Notes under the pieces: generated by a model
What the model was told of the DNA's origin: nothing
The model's database searches: none
What the model saw: the letters and a program-made list of their open reading frames with translations, nothing else
Made by a program: the position numbers and the translations under genes
Part shown: one piece after another, positions 42,485 to 51,136 of the stretch
How the letters are laid out: every line of letters begins with the position of its first letter
Numbering within the stretch: position 1 is the stretch's first letter
NCBI GenBank assembly: GCA_001725325.1
Contig: MEFY01000001.1
Span: forward strand, 1 to 64,000
Length of the DNA: 64,000 nucleotides
Reading direction: 5' to 3'
Source of the DNA: Leifsonia sp. SCN 70-46
GTDB lineage: Bacteria; Actinomycetota; Actinomycetes; Actinomycetales; Microbacteriaceae

Positions 42485-43443
42485 TTGCAGACCGACGATC
42501 CGTCGGGGTTGATGATGCACTCCCCCATGCCCGGCACCGCGTCGGCGCCCGGCACGAACTGGAGGATCATGTCGCCCTCCTTGACGCCGTCCTTGATCTC
42601 CACGTTGACGCCGTCGTTGAGCCCGAGGGTCACGGGCCGCACCTCGGTGGTGCCGTCCGGGAGCACGAAGTAGACGTTGCCCGTCTGCGCGGAGCCCTCG
42701 ACGGCCGTGATGGGCACGACGAGCACGTTCTCGGCGACACCGCCCGCGATGACCATGCTCGCGGCGAGCCCGGGGAACACGGTCACGTCGGTGGGGACGG
42801 AGCAGCGCACGGTCGTCGTCGACGACGAGGCGTCCGAACCCGTGCCCGTGCCGGTGGAGGCGGAGATCGAGAGGCCGGTGCACGTGAACGGCGCTGGACC
42901 GCCGGTGATCGTCACCTGCGCCTCGGTGGGCCGGTTGAGCAGGCGGTACTGCTGCTCGGGAGCGATCGTGCCGCTCACGTTGAAGGTCGACGGCTGCACC
43001 TTGCCCACGTCGTCGCCGACCGAGAAGCTCTGGCCCTCGAGGGCTGTGAACGACGAGAGCGTGCCCGCGATGGGGGCGACGACAGTCTCGTAGTCGACGT
43101 ACTGCGTGCCGTCGGGGTTGGTGATCTCGGCGCGGATCCTGAGGATCTCCGTGCCCGCGTCGACCGCCTGGCCGGCCGAGACGTACACGTCGCGCACGAC
43201 TCCCGTGAGCGTGGCCTTGATCGGGACGGGCGCGTCGTTCGTCACCGTGCCCGTGACGGTCACGTCGTTCTGGATGGTGCCGAGGGCGACCGCCACCTGC
43301 GGCTCGACGATCTCGCCCGTGGGCTTCGCGGAGTCGTCGACGACGGGGTCGGCGAAGAACGCGATCTTCACGAGGGCCGCAGCGATGGCCGCGAATACGA
43401 GGATGCGGATGATGGGGAAGACCCACTTGCGCGCGATGGACAT
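42481..43443 (-). CDS. Membrane-fusion (HlyD/MacA-type) adaptor protein
   Basis: Protein of 320 residues: one N-terminal membrane anchor (about 8-28), then biotinyl-lipoyl-like and beta-barrel segments (VTGTVTNDAPVPIKATLTGVVRDVYVSAGQAVDAG; VVAPIAGTLSS). A Ser/Thr-rich insert lies about 190-210. In Gram-positives such adaptors serve MacAB-like systems without an outer-membrane channel. A GGGGAG Shine-Dalgarno precedes the ATG. First gene of the three-gene operon. Confidence 0.88.
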   Translation of the reverse strand: MSIARKWVFPIIRILVFAAIAAALVKIAFFADPVVDDSAKPTGEIVEPQVAVALGTIQNDVTVTGTVTNDAPVPIKATLTGVVRDVYVSAGQAVDAGTEILRIRAEITNPDGTQYVDYETVVAPIAGTLSSFTALEGQSFSVGDDVGKVQPSTFNVSGTIAPEQQYRLLNRPTEAQVTITGGPAPFTCTGLSISASTGTGTGSDASSSTTTVRCSVPTDVTVFPGLAASMVIAGGVAENVLVVPITAVEGSAQTGNVYFVLPDGTTEVRPVTLGLNDGVNVEIKDGVKEGDMILQFVPGADAVPGMGECIINPDGSSVCK

Positions 43444-43565
43444 GACACTCCCCAGGGTTGGTGCAAGGTGTCCCGCCACACTATCCGCGGGCCGTGGTCA
43501 AGCGAATCATCCCAGAGGCGGATTAGACCAGCCCAACGTTCTCGCCGCGCGGGACGTCAGCGTCC

Positions 43566-43571
43566 TATCCT
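43566..43571 (+). promoter_or_regulatory. Probable -10 of ltrA
   Basis: TATCCT followed by GACGCC and the ATG at 43578. The 6-nt spacing suggests a leaderless transcript. Confidence 0.45.
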
Positions 43572-43577
43572 GACGCC

Positions 43578-44777
43578 ATGCCGACATCCCCCGTGCGCAG
43601 CTTCCTGCGCCTGCGCACCACCGACGAGTCGCACCGCGTCACGACGCTCGAGCTGTTCTTCGACCTCGTGTTCGTCTTCGCGTTCACACAGGTCACGGGC
43701 TTCATGGCGGAGTCGCACAGCGCGGTCGGGGTGCTCCAGGGGCTCGTCATCCTCGCGATGCTGTGGTGGTCGTGGACGTCGTACAGCTGGCTCGCCAACC
43801 AGACCCGCATCGACGAGGGCATCGCGCGCGTCGGGTTCTGCGCGGCGATCGTGCTGCTGTTCATCGTGTCTCTCGCGATTCCCGAGGCCTTCGACGACCG
43901 CGAGGGCGGGCTGTTCGCCCCCGTCGTGCTCGTCGTCGCCTACCTGTTCATCAGGCTCATCCACGGCTTCGTCTACCTCGCGGCGGCCGGCGACGACGCG
44001 GGCCTGCGGCGCCAGCTCTACCGCTCGGTCTGGCCCATGGCGCTCGGCGTCGCGCTCATGCTCGCGGGCACGCTCGTGGGCGGCGGATGGCAGGTGTGGT
44101 TCTGGCTCGCGGGCATCGGCCTCGACGTGATGTTCACCTACTTCCTGTCGGTGGGCGGCGGATGGCGCGTGCAGTCCGCCGCGCACTGGGCGGAGCGGTA
44201 CGGGCTCATCGTCATGCTCGCGCTCGGGGAGTCGATAGTCGAGATCGGCTTCGGCGCCGCGCAGGAACCGCTGGGCGCGGGCATCCTCGCGGCCTCGGTG
44301 CTCGCCGTCGGCCTGTCGATAGCGCTGTGGTGGATGTACTTCGACATCGTGTCGATCGGCGCGGAGAAGTACCTCGCGAAGCTGGGCGGCACGGATCGCG
44401 CCGACCTCGCGAGCGACGCCTACACCTACCTGCACTTCACTCTCGTGGCGGGCGTGATCATCTCGGCGCTGGGTGTCGAGAACGTGCTCGCCCACCTGGA
44501 CTCCGAGCACGGGCTCGAGCTGTTCGGCTCGGTCGCCCTGTTCGGCGGCACGTCGCTCTACCTCGCGGGGCACGCCTTCTTCTGGCGGCGCGTGGCGCAC
44601 CGCTGGCTGCCGTCACGGCTCATCGGGGCAGCGGTGCTGCTCGCCCTCATCCCCGTCGGGGCCGCCCTGCCGTCGCTCGCGGCGATCGCGCTCGCGACGG
44701 GGGTGACGGCGGCCGTGGTCGCGGTCGAGACCCTCACCTACTCGCGCGAGCGCGCCGCGGTGCGGTCGGGCGGGTAG
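43578..44777 (+). CDS. Low temperature requirement protein A family
   Basis: Multi-pass membrane protein of 399 residues with about ten or more hydrophobic helices. VTTLELFFDLVFVFAFTQVTGFM is the LtrA signature, with LALGESIVEIGFG in the middle and two similar halves. LtrA was named from a cold-growth phenotype in Listeria; the transport or enzymatic role is unknown. Single gene, convergent with a lipoprotein gene 6 nt away. Confidence 0.93.
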   Translation: MPTSPVRSFLRLRTTDESHRVTTLELFFDLVFVFAFTQVTGFMAESHSAVGVLQGLVILAMLWWSWTSYSWLANQTRIDEGIARVGFCAAIVLLFIVSLAIPEAFDDREGGLFAPVVLVVAYLFIRLIHGFVYLAAAGDDAGLRRQLYRSVWPMALGVALMLAGTLVGGGWQVWFWLAGIGLDVMFTYFLSVGGGWRVQSAAHWAERYGLIVMLALGESIVEIGFGAAQEPLGAGILAASVLAVGLSIALWWMYFDIVSIGAEKYLAKLGGTDRADLASDAYTYLHFTLVAGVIISALGVENVLAHLDSEHGLELFGSVALFGGTSLYLAGHAFFWRRVAHRWLPSRLIGAAVLLALIPVGAALPSLAAIALATGVTAAVVAVETLTYSRERAAVRSGG

Positions 44778-44783
44778 ACGCAG

Positions 44784-45422
44784 CTAGACGCAGCTCGCGT
44801 CGATGGTGTGGTACGAGGGCGCGTAGTACGCGACGTCGTTCGTCGTCGCGAGCATCTCGGAGACGGTGTCGGTCTCGTAGAACACCGAGAAGCGCAGCCA
44901 GCCCGTGTCGCCCTGGATGATGTACACGTCGCCGCGCGCGTCCGAGAGCGCGACCCCGATGCCCGGGTACGTGTCGAGCAGCTGCTGGCGCGTGCTGCCG
45001 ATGCCGATGCCCTGGGCCGTCCTGATCTCGGTCGACCACACGACCTGGATGCCCGCGACCTTCGAGTCGCGCACCGCGACGCCGAAGGGCCGGTGGCCGC
45101 TCGCGTCGGCGGGGAAGGCGGCGACGGGGTACCAGCCGGTCTCGTCCGGCTGGCACTCGAGCGGCACGGGCTCGATGAGCGCGACGGCGGGGTCGATCGA
45201 CGCGGGATCGGTGCCGAGCGGGAGCTGGTCGAAGCCCGCGGGCCCGATGATGAGCTCGCCGACGGCGGGCCGCGTGGGCTCCGGGGTCGGCGTCGCCGTG
45301 GGTGTCGCGGTCGCGGTCGCGGCGGGAGGCGCCGGGGCCCCCGTGGGCGGCTCCGCGACGGGCGCGGCGGTGCAGCCGGCGAGGGCGAGGAGCGCGAGGG
45401 CTCCCACCACGGTGATCCTCAT
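44784..45422 (-). CDS. Lipoprotein with Pro/Thr-rich linker
   Basis: Protein of 212 residues. Lipobox LALAGC with the lipid-bearing Cys at 17; residues ~20-55 are a Pro/Ala/Thr-rich spacer suited to crossing the wall. The C-terminal ~150 residues form an unrecognised domain with segments like GIGIGSTRQQLLDTYPG and Cys at 89 and 211. This resembles small secreted actinobacterial lipoproteins of unknown role. Confidence 0.75.
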   Translation of the reverse strand: MRITVVGALALLALAGCTAAPVAEPPTGAPAPPAATATATPTATPTPEPTRPAVGELIIGPAGFDQLPLGTDPASIDPAVALIEPVPLECQPDETGWYPVAAFPADASGHRPFGVAVRDSKVAGIQVVWSTEIRTAQGIGIGSTRQQLLDTYPGIGVALSDARGDVYIIQGDTGWLRFSVFYETDTVSEMLATTNDVAYYAPSYHTIDASCV

Positions 45423-45442
45423 GCAGCCAGTATGAGGCAGAT

Positions 45443-45916
45443 TCAGCGTTGCGGCATCCGCAGCATCGTGGTCGAGTCCCCCACGCGCCCGACCGGCACG
45501 AAGCCCTGCTTGCGGTAGAGCTCCTCCGCGGGGTTGCCGTCCTCGACGCTCAGGCTCAGCCCGCCCTTCGCCGCGGCGATGATCGCCGTGAGCAGGGCCC
45601 TGCCGATGCCCTCGCCGCGACGGCCCTCGACGACGCCCATGCCGAGCTCGGGGATCTCGTCGGAGACGAAGCCGTAGCCCGGCTCGTCGGCGGTGAAGTA
45701 GCGCCACCAGACCGCCCCGGCCTGCTCACCCTCGCGCTCGGCGACGAGCCCGAAGTCGGTGGGGCGCGGGAATCCGCCGAGGTACTGCTGGAACGTCGCA
45801 TCCTCGCGCCAGTGGGCGGCGCCGCGCGCGGTGGAAGGGTTCCAGTCCATCGCGATGACGAACACCTCCTCGAGGAAGGGCAGGTCTGCCGCGGTAGCGC
45901 GGCGCGTGGTCGTCAT
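45443..45916 (-). CDS. GNAT-family N-acetyltransferase
   Basis: Acetyl-CoA-dependent acetyltransferase of 157 residues. The acetyl-CoA-binding motif is VEGRRGEGIGRALLTAIIAAA (motif A) and LYRKQGFVPVG (motif B). The N-terminal part defines an unknown acceptor. TAGGGT lies 6 nt before the ATG, suggesting its own leaderless promoter. Confidence 0.9.
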   Translation of the reverse strand: MTTTRRATAADLPFLEEVFVIAMDWNPSTARGAAHWREDATFQQYLGGFPRPTDFGLVAEREGEQAGAVWWRYFTADEPGYGFVSDEIPELGMGVVEGRRGEGIGRALLTAIIAAAKGGLSLSVEDGNPAEELYRKQGFVPVGRVGDSTTMLRMPQR

Positions 45917-45922
45917 GGCCCG

Positions 45923-45928
45923 ACCCTA
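45923..45928 (-). promoter_or_regulatory. Probable -10 of the GNAT gene at 45443
   Basis: TAGGGT on the minus strand, 6 nt before the ATG; lies in the 9-nt gap after the EF-Tu-domain gene. Confidence 0.4.
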
Positions 45929-46270
45929 CGCCTCGATCGTGTCGCCCCGCGCCAGGTCGTGGCGGGTCACCGCGTCGAGCAGCACGCCCACCATCTCGCC
46001 GGGCCCCGCCGACTTCTGGATCTTGCGGAACGACTCGATGCCCGTGACCGTCGCCGCCAGGGTCGTTCCGTCGGCCCTGCGCACGGTCACGGCATCGCCC
46101 ACGGCGAGCACCCCCGCCGCGATCGTCCCCGTCGCGACGGTGCCGCGGCCCGTGATGAAGAACACGTCCTCGACATCCAGGCGGAAGGGTCGCGAGCCCG
46201 CCGTGGACGAGAAGTCCGCGACCGTCGTGTCGTACTCGGTGCGGCCGAACAGCCGCCCCCAGAACCCCAC
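45926..46270 (-). CDS. Stand-alone EF-Tu domain II-like protein
   Basis: Protein of 114 residues. After a short N-terminal stretch (MGFWGRLFGRTEYDTTV) residues ~28-112 match domain 2 of translational GTPases: FRLDVEDVFFITGRGTVATGTI, VGDAVTVRRADGT, TVTGIESFRKIQKSAGPGEMVGVLL and RHDLARGDTI. There is no G domain, so it cannot hydrolyse GTP. The GTG start overlaps the RNase J stop by one base. It may bind RNA or be a decayed fragment under selection; function unknown. Confidence 0.85.
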   Translation of the reverse strand: MGFWGRLFGRTEYDTTVADFSSTAGSRPFRLDVEDVFFITGRGTVATGTIAAGVLAVGDAVTVRRADGTTLAATVTGIESFRKIQKSAGPGEMVGVLLDAVTRHDLARGDTIEA

Positions 46271-47946
46271 TAGGCCTCGATGACCACGGGCACGATCATC
46301 GGCCGGCGGCGGTGCTGGGTGTTCACCCAGCGTCCGACCGTGCGGCGCACCACCTGCGCGAACGCATGCGTGTCGCGCGTGCCGTTCTCGGCGGCGTCGG
46401 TGAGCGCCTTGAGGATCTGCGGCTTGACCGTGTCGAAGACGTTCTCGTCCTCCGCGAAGCCCCTCGCCTGGATCTCCGGGCCCACGATGACCTTGCCGGT
46501 CTGCGGGTCGATCGCGACGAAGATCGAGATGAACCCCTCCTCGGCGAGGATGCGGCGGTCCTTGAGGTCGGCGTCGGTGATCTCTCCCACGCTCGACCCG
46601 TCGACGTACACGTAGCCGAGGTCGAGCTGGCCGACGACGCGCGCCTCGCCTGCGCGGAGGTCGATGACCGTGCCGTTCTCGCCGATGAAGGTGTTCTCCT
46701 CGGGCACGCCCGTCGCGATCGCGAGGTTCGCGTTGGCGACGAGGTGGCGCTGCTCGCCGTGCACGGGCAGCACGTTGCGCGGCTTGAGGATGTTGTAGCA
46801 GTAGAGCAGCTCGCCCGCCGCGGCGTGGCCCGAGACGTGCACCTTCGCGTTGCCCTTGTGCACGACCGTCGCGCCGAGCTTCATGAGCCCGTTGATGACG
46901 CGGTAGACGGCGTTCTCGTTGCCGGGGATGAGCGACGACGCGAGGATGACCGTGTCACCCTTGCCGACCTCGATCTGGTGCTCCATGTTGGCCATGCGCG
47001 CGAGCACGGCCATGGGCTCGCCCTGGCTCCCCGTCGACATGTAGACGAGGCGGTTGTCCGGCAGGTCTGCGGCCTTCTTGGCGTCGAGGAGCACGCCGTC
47101 GGGGACCTTGAGGAACCCGAGGTCCGCCGCGATGCCCATGTTGCGCACCATCGAGCGGCCCATGAGCACGACCTTGCGGTCGTTGGCGACGGCGGCGTCG
47201 AGCACCTGCTGCACGCGGTGCACGTGGCTCGAGAAGCTCGCGACGACGACCCGGCGCGGCGCCTTGGCGATGACGGCCTCGATGACGGGGCCGATGTCGC
47301 GCTCGTTGGGCGTGAAGCCGGGCACGTCGGCGTTCGTGGAGTCGGGCAGGAAGAGGTCGACGCCGGCCTCGCCCAGGCGCGCGAACGCGCGCAGGTCGGT
47401 GATGCGGTCGTCGAGCGGCAGCTGGTCCATCTTGAAGTCGCCCGTGTGCAGCACGACGCCCGCCGAGGTCTTGATCGCGACGGCGAGCGCGTCGGGGATC
47501 GAGTGGTTGACCGCGACGAACTCGAGCCCGAACGGTCCGACCTGCTCGGTCTGCCCCTCCGCGACGGTGTGCGTGTAGGGCTGGATGCGGTGCTCCTTGA
47601 GCTTCGCCTCGATGAGCGCGAGCGTGAGCGTCGACCCGATGAGCGGGATGTCCTGCCTCAGCTTGAGGAGGTAGGGCACCGCGCCGATGTGGTCCTCGTG
47701 GCCGTGCGTGAGCACGATGCCGAGCACGTCGTCGAGACGGTCGCGGATGGGGCTGAAGTCCGGGAGGATCAGGTCCACACCGGGCTGCGTCTCCTCGGGG
47801 AAGAGCACCCCGCAGTCGACGACGAGGAGCTTGCCGTCGATCTCGTAGATGGTCATGTTGCGCCCGATCTCGCCGAGTCCGCCGAGGGGCGTGACACGGA
47901 GGGTTCCGGGTGCGAGGGCTGGTGGGTCGAAGACCGTAACAGGCAT
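46270..47946 (-). CDS. rnj: Ribonuclease J
   Basis: Metallo-beta-lactamase/beta-CASP RNase with endo- and 5'-exonuclease activity in mRNA decay and rRNA maturation. It has 558 residues. The zinc motif HGHEDHIG is at 81-88, then HTGDFKMDQLP, the beta-CASP motifs and KVHVSGHAAAGEL. The C-terminal domain is complete. It follows dapA by 10 nt in the conserved thyX-dapA-rnj order. Confidence 0.97.
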   Translation of the reverse strand: MPVTVFDPPALAPGTLRVTPLGGLGEIGRNMTIYEIDGKLLVVDCGVLFPEETQPGVDLILPDFSPIRDRLDDVLGIVLTHGHEDHIGAVPYLLKLRQDIPLIGSTLTLALIEAKLKEHRIQPYTHTVAEGQTEQVGPFGLEFVAVNHSIPDALAVAIKTSAGVVLHTGDFKMDQLPLDDRITDLRAFARLGEAGVDLFLPDSTNADVPGFTPNERDIGPVIEAVIAKAPRRVVVASFSSHVHRVQQVLDAAVANDRKVVLMGRSMVRNMGIAADLGFLKVPDGVLLDAKKAADLPDNRLVYMSTGSQGEPMAVLARMANMEHQIEVGKGDTVILASSLIPGNENAVYRVINGLMKLGATVVHKGNAKVHVSGHAAAGELLYCYNILKPRNVLPVHGEQRHLVANANLAIATGVPEENTFIGENGTVIDLRAGEARVVGQLDLGYVYVDGSSVGEITDADLKDRRILAEEGFISIFVAIDPQTGKVIVGPEIQARGFAEDENVFDTVKPQILKALTDAAENGTRDTHAFAQVVRRTVGRWVNTQHRRRPMIVPVVIEA

Positions 47947-47956
47947 GTGCTGCTTT

Positions 47957-48931
47957 CTAGCGGGTGGTTCCCGCCACTTTGGGGAGTGCTCCGCCGGCGG
48001 CCGCGTTGCGGTCGGGTCGGAAGTTGTCGAAGCTCACGCCCGGGATGTCCTTGACGAGGGCGAGGTCGTCCTCGATGATCGCGGCCTCGTTCTCCTCGGG
48101 GCCGACGAGGGGCAGGCGCACGCGCGGGCTGTCGATGCGGCCGAGCCCGTGCAGGATGTACTTGGCCGCGACGGTGCCGGGCACGTGCGTCATGACCGCG
48201 CGCACGAGGGGCTCGAGGGCCTTGTGCGCCGCGGTGGCCGTCGCGAGGTCGCCGGCGTTCACGGCGTCGACGATCTGGCGGTAGGGCGCTGCCGTGATGT
48301 TCGCGGTGACGCCGATGAGCCCCGTCGCGCCGATGGCGAGGTGCGGGAGCACGTTCGCGTCGTCGCCCGAGAAGTAGAGGAGGTCGGTGTTGTTGAGCAC
48401 GCGGCTGACCTCGCTGAAGTCGCCCTTGGCGTCTTTGACGGCGAGGATGTTCGGGTGCTTCGACGCGCGCAGCAGGGTCTCGTACTTGATCGGGATGCCC
48501 GTGCGGCCCGGGATGTCGTAGAGGATGACCGGCAGCTCCGTCGCGTCGGCGATGAGCCGGAAGTGCGTGAGCACGCCCGCCTGGGTGGGCTTGTTGTAGT
48601 AGGGCGTGACGATCATGGCCGCGTCGGCGCCGGCCTTGACCGCGGCCTTGTGCAGCTCGATGGCGTGGGCCGTCTCGTTGGAGCCGCCCGCCATGATGAT
48701 CTTCGCCCGGCCGTTCGCGACCTTCTTGGCGACCTCGACGAGGCGCAGCTTCTCGGGGTCGGTGAGGGTCGAGGTCTCGCCCGTGGTGCCGCTGATGACG
48801 ATGCCGTCGCTGCCCGCCGTGATGACGTTCTCGATGTGCTTCTCGACGCCGGGCCAGTCGACCTCGCCGTCGGCTGTGAACGGGGTGATGAGGGCGACGA
48901 GCACCTGTCCGAACGGATTGTCGATAGTCAC
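47957..48931 (-). CDS. dapA: 4-hydroxy-tetrahydrodipicolinate synthase
   Basis: First committed step of DAP/lysine synthesis: pyruvate plus aspartate semialdehyde. It has 324 residues. The Schiff-base lysine is K166 in LAVKDAKGD, Tyr138 is in ILYDIPGRTG, and GTTGETSTL is the substrate loop. The GTG start lies 7 nt after TAGCCT. The C-terminus is ~25 residues longer than the E. coli enzyme. Confidence 0.97.
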   Translation of the reverse strand: MTIDNPFGQVLVALITPFTADGEVDWPGVEKHIENVITAGSDGIVISGTTGETSTLTDPEKLRLVEVAKKVANGRAKIIMAGGSNETAHAIELHKAAVKAGADAAMIVTPYYNKPTQAGVLTHFRLIADATELPVILYDIPGRTGIPIKYETLLRASKHPNILAVKDAKGDFSEVSRVLNNTDLLYFSGDDANVLPHLAIGATGLIGVTANITAAPYRQIVDAVNAGDLATATAAHKALEPLVRAVMTHVPGTVAAKYILHGLGRIDSPRVRLPLVGPEENEAAIIEDDLALVKDIPGVSFDNFRPDRNAAAGGALPKVAGTTR

Positions 48932-48948
48932 GGGTTACAGGCTATCGC

Positions 48949-49701
48949 TTACGGCGCGACGCGGCCGTTGCCGTTGAAGGCCTCGTGGGTGAGCGGCATG
49001 AGGCCGGCCCACAGGTCCTCCATCTTCTCGGCCGCCATCTCGATCTCGCGCTGCGGGAACGACGGGAAGTGCGATCCCTCGTGCTTGGTGCGCAGCGAGA
49101 GGAAGTTCATGAGCGAGCGGGCGTTCACCGTCACGTACATCGACGAGTAGATGCTGAGCGGGAGCACGATGCGCGCGACCTCCCGGGCGATGCCCGCCGC
49201 GAGCATCCGCTGGTACGACTCGTACGCCTCGGTCGCGACGCGCTTCGCCTCCGAGAGGGCGAGCTCGGTCTGCTCGGAGCTGCCGGGCAGGAAGTCGTAG
49301 GCGCCGGCCTTGCCCACCTGCACGAGGTTGCGCTCGGGCCCGGGCACGTAGAAGACGGGCTTGAGCTCGCGGTACCGTCCGCTCTCCTCGTTGTAGGAGG
49401 CGATGCGGTGCCGCATGAACTCGCGGAAGACGAAGATGGGCGCCTGCACGTAGAACGTCATCGAGTTGTGCTCGAAGGGCGAGCCGTGGCGGTCGCGCAT
49501 GAGGTAGTTGATGAGGCCCTTCGAGCGGGATGCGTCGAGCTCCGCGTCCTGCGCCGCCTCGAGGGTCTGCTCCCCCTGCGTCGAGACGCGCGCCGCGAAC
49601 AGCACGTCCGAGTCGTGGGCGCTCGAGCGCACGAGCTCCACGGTGACATCGGAGCGGAACTCGGGCGAGGGCGAGGGCGAGGGCGATTCGGTCTCAGGCA
49701 C
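48949..49701 (-). CDS. thyX: FAD-dependent thymidylate synthase
   Basis: Flavin-dependent dTMP synthase with 250 residues. The ThyX motif is RHRIASYNEESGRY (97-110). The ~15-residue Ser/Pro repeat start (ESPSPSPSPEF) is unusual. GTG at 49701 is supported by TATCGT exactly 6 nt upstream. thyX lies directly upstream of dapA on the same strand. Confidence 0.97.
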   Translation of the reverse strand: MPETESPSPSPSPEFRSDVTVELVRSSAHDSDVLFAARVSTQGEQTLEAAQDAELDASRSKGLINYLMRDRHGSPFEHNSMTFYVQAPIFVFREFMRHRIASYNEESGRYRELKPVFYVPGPERNLVQVGKAGAYDFLPGSSEQTELALSEAKRVATEAYESYQRMLAAGIAREVARIVLPLSIYSSMYVTVNARSLMNFLSLRTKHEGSHFPSFPQREIEMAAEKMEDLWAGLMPLTHEAFNGNGRVAP

Positions 49702-49707
49702 GGCCTC

Positions 49708-49713
49708 ACGATA
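49708..49713 (-). promoter_or_regulatory. Probable -10 of thyX
   Basis: TATCGT on the minus strand, followed by GAGGCC and the thyX GTG: the 6-nt leaderless spacing. Confidence 0.5.
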
Positions 49714-49785
49714 ACCGACCGGGCACCCGTAACAGACCGCAACACTCCCCCACGGGCGAGGTCGCGGCCGTACCGTGGCTGCACC

Positions 49786-50205
49786 ATGACCGCAGCCCTC
49801 GTCCTCGTCGCGCTCGTCGCCGTCGCGACCGCGCTCGGGCTCGTGTGGCGGTCGCAGCAGGGCCGCATCCGCCGCACCGAGGGCGGGGATGTGATCCGCG
49901 CGTCCGACCTGCCCGGCGTGGCCAGGCTCGCCAGAGGTGCGACCCTGCTCCAGTTCTCCACGGAGGTGTGCGCCCCGTGCCGGGCCACCCACGTGGTCCT
50001 CGGGGATGTCGCATCCTCGCGCTCGGACGTCGAGCACGTCGACCTCGACCTCACCCACCGCCCGGACCTCGCGAGCCGGTTCCGGATCATGCAGACGCCG
50101 ACCACGCTCATACTCGACAGGAAGGGCGTCGTGCGCGCGCGCATAGGAGGGGCGCCCCGCCGGGACGCCGTCACCCACGAGCTCGAGAGGATCCTCGCAG
50201 CATGA
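49786..50205 (+). CDS. Membrane-anchored thioredoxin-like protein
   Basis: Protein of 139 residues: one N-terminal membrane helix (1-21), then a thioredoxin fold with active site CAPC (62-65) and the cis-proline in MQTPTTLIL. Probably faces the cell exterior or acts at the membrane in thiol-disulfide exchange. ATGA overlap with a DUF4395 gene that has its own CxxC pair, so the two may relay electrons. Confidence 0.9.
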   Translation: MTAALVLVALVAVATALGLVWRSQQGRIRRTEGGDVIRASDLPGVARLARGATLLQFSTEVCAPCRATHVVLGDVASSRSDVEHVDLDLTHRPDLASRFRIMQTPTTLILDRKGVVRARIGGAPRRDAVTHELERILAA

Positions 50206-50672
50206 CCGAACGTCAGGGAATCGACCCCCGCGGCCCGCGCTTCAGCGCGGGCATCACCGCCGTGCTCCTCCTCGTCGTGATCGGCCTGTCGCTCTCGGGC
50301 GCGACGATCGCCGCCACGGTGCTCTTCGCCGCCATCACCGCGCTCTTCGCGTGGGGCGCGTTCGCCGGAGTGCAGCGCCACCCCTACGGCGCGGTCTTCC
50401 GCACGCTCGTCCGGCCGCGCCTCAAGCCCCCCGCCGAGCTCGAAGACCCGGTGCCGCCGACCTTCGCGCAGGGCGTCGGGTTCGTCATCACCCTCGTGGG
50501 GCTCGTGCTGGGCATCCTGGGCGTGCCGTACGCGGTCGTGGTCGCCGCGGCCCTGGCCTTCGTCGCCGCGTTCCTCAACTCGGTGTTCGGCTACTGCCTC
50601 GGCTGCCAGATCTACCTGCTGCTCGTGCGCGCGGGAGTGCTCGGCCGCGCGAAGGGTGCCGCTGCGGCCTGA
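50202..50672 (+). CDS. DUF4395 membrane protein with CxxC
   Basis: Integral membrane protein of 156 residues with about four helices (15-30, 36-56, 92-108, 112-130). The C-terminal motif VFGYCLGCQIY carries C132 and C135, conserved in DUF4395. In actinobacteria it commonly pairs with thioredoxin-like proteins, as here, suggesting a membrane redox carrier. The precise reaction is unknown. Confidence 0.88.
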   Translation: MTERQGIDPRGPRFSAGITAVLLLVVIGLSLSGATIAATVLFAAITALFAWGAFAGVQRHPYGAVFRTLVRPRLKPPAELEDPVPPTFAQGVGFVITLVGLVLGILGVPYAVVVAAALAFVAAFLNSVFGYCLGCQIYLLLVRAGVLGRAKGAAAA

Positions 50673-50708
50673 GCGCGCCTAGTCTGGGACTGACGAAGGG
50701 ACACACCA

Positions 50709-51134
50709 ATGGCAGTCACCAGCGAAGCTACGACACTCTGGTTCGGAGACCTCATGGCGGGGTCGGGCACCACATCGCTCGACTCGTCCGACGCGGCGGA
50801 ATTCCCCGTCACGTGGGCGGCGCGCTCGGAGGGCGTGTCGGGCAAGACCAACCCCGAGGAGCTGCTCGGGGCCGCGCACTCCGCGTGCTACTCGATGGCG
50901 TTCGCCCACGCGCTCGCGGGCAACGGAACGGCGCCCGAGAGCCTGCAGGTGACCGCCGCGGTGACGTTCGTGCCCGGTGAGGGCATCACGGGCAGCCACC
51001 TGCTCGTGAGCGCCAAGGTCCCCGGCATCTCGGAGGAGGACTTCCAGCGCATCGCCGAGGACGCCAAGCAGAACTGCCCCGTCTCGCAGGCGCTCGCGGG
51101 CATCCCCATCACGCTCGAGGCGAGCCTGGCCTGA
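50709..51134 (+). CDS. OsmC/Ohr-family peroxiredoxin
   Basis: Peroxide-reducing protein of 141 residues. The two catalytic cysteines are C60 (HSACYSM) and C123 (NCPVSQAL), and the activation Arg is in WAARSEGV. Likely reduces organic hydroperoxides. It has an AAGGGA Shine-Dalgarno and a TAGTCT element near 50680-50685, so it may have its own promoter behind the thioredoxin-DUF4395 pair. Confidence 0.92.
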   Translation: MAVTSEATTLWFGDLMAGSGTTSLDSSDAAEFPVTWAARSEGVSGKTNPEELLGAAHSACYSMAFAHALAGNGTAPESLQVTAAVTFVPGEGITGSHLLVSAKVPGISEEDFQRIAEDAKQNCPVSQALAGIPITLEASLA

Positions 51135-51136
51135 TC

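Noticed and set aside
45926-46270. EF-Tu domain protein as a broken translation factor
   Set aside because: No trace of a G domain in any frame nearby, and the gene is cleanly coupled to rnj with intact ends.
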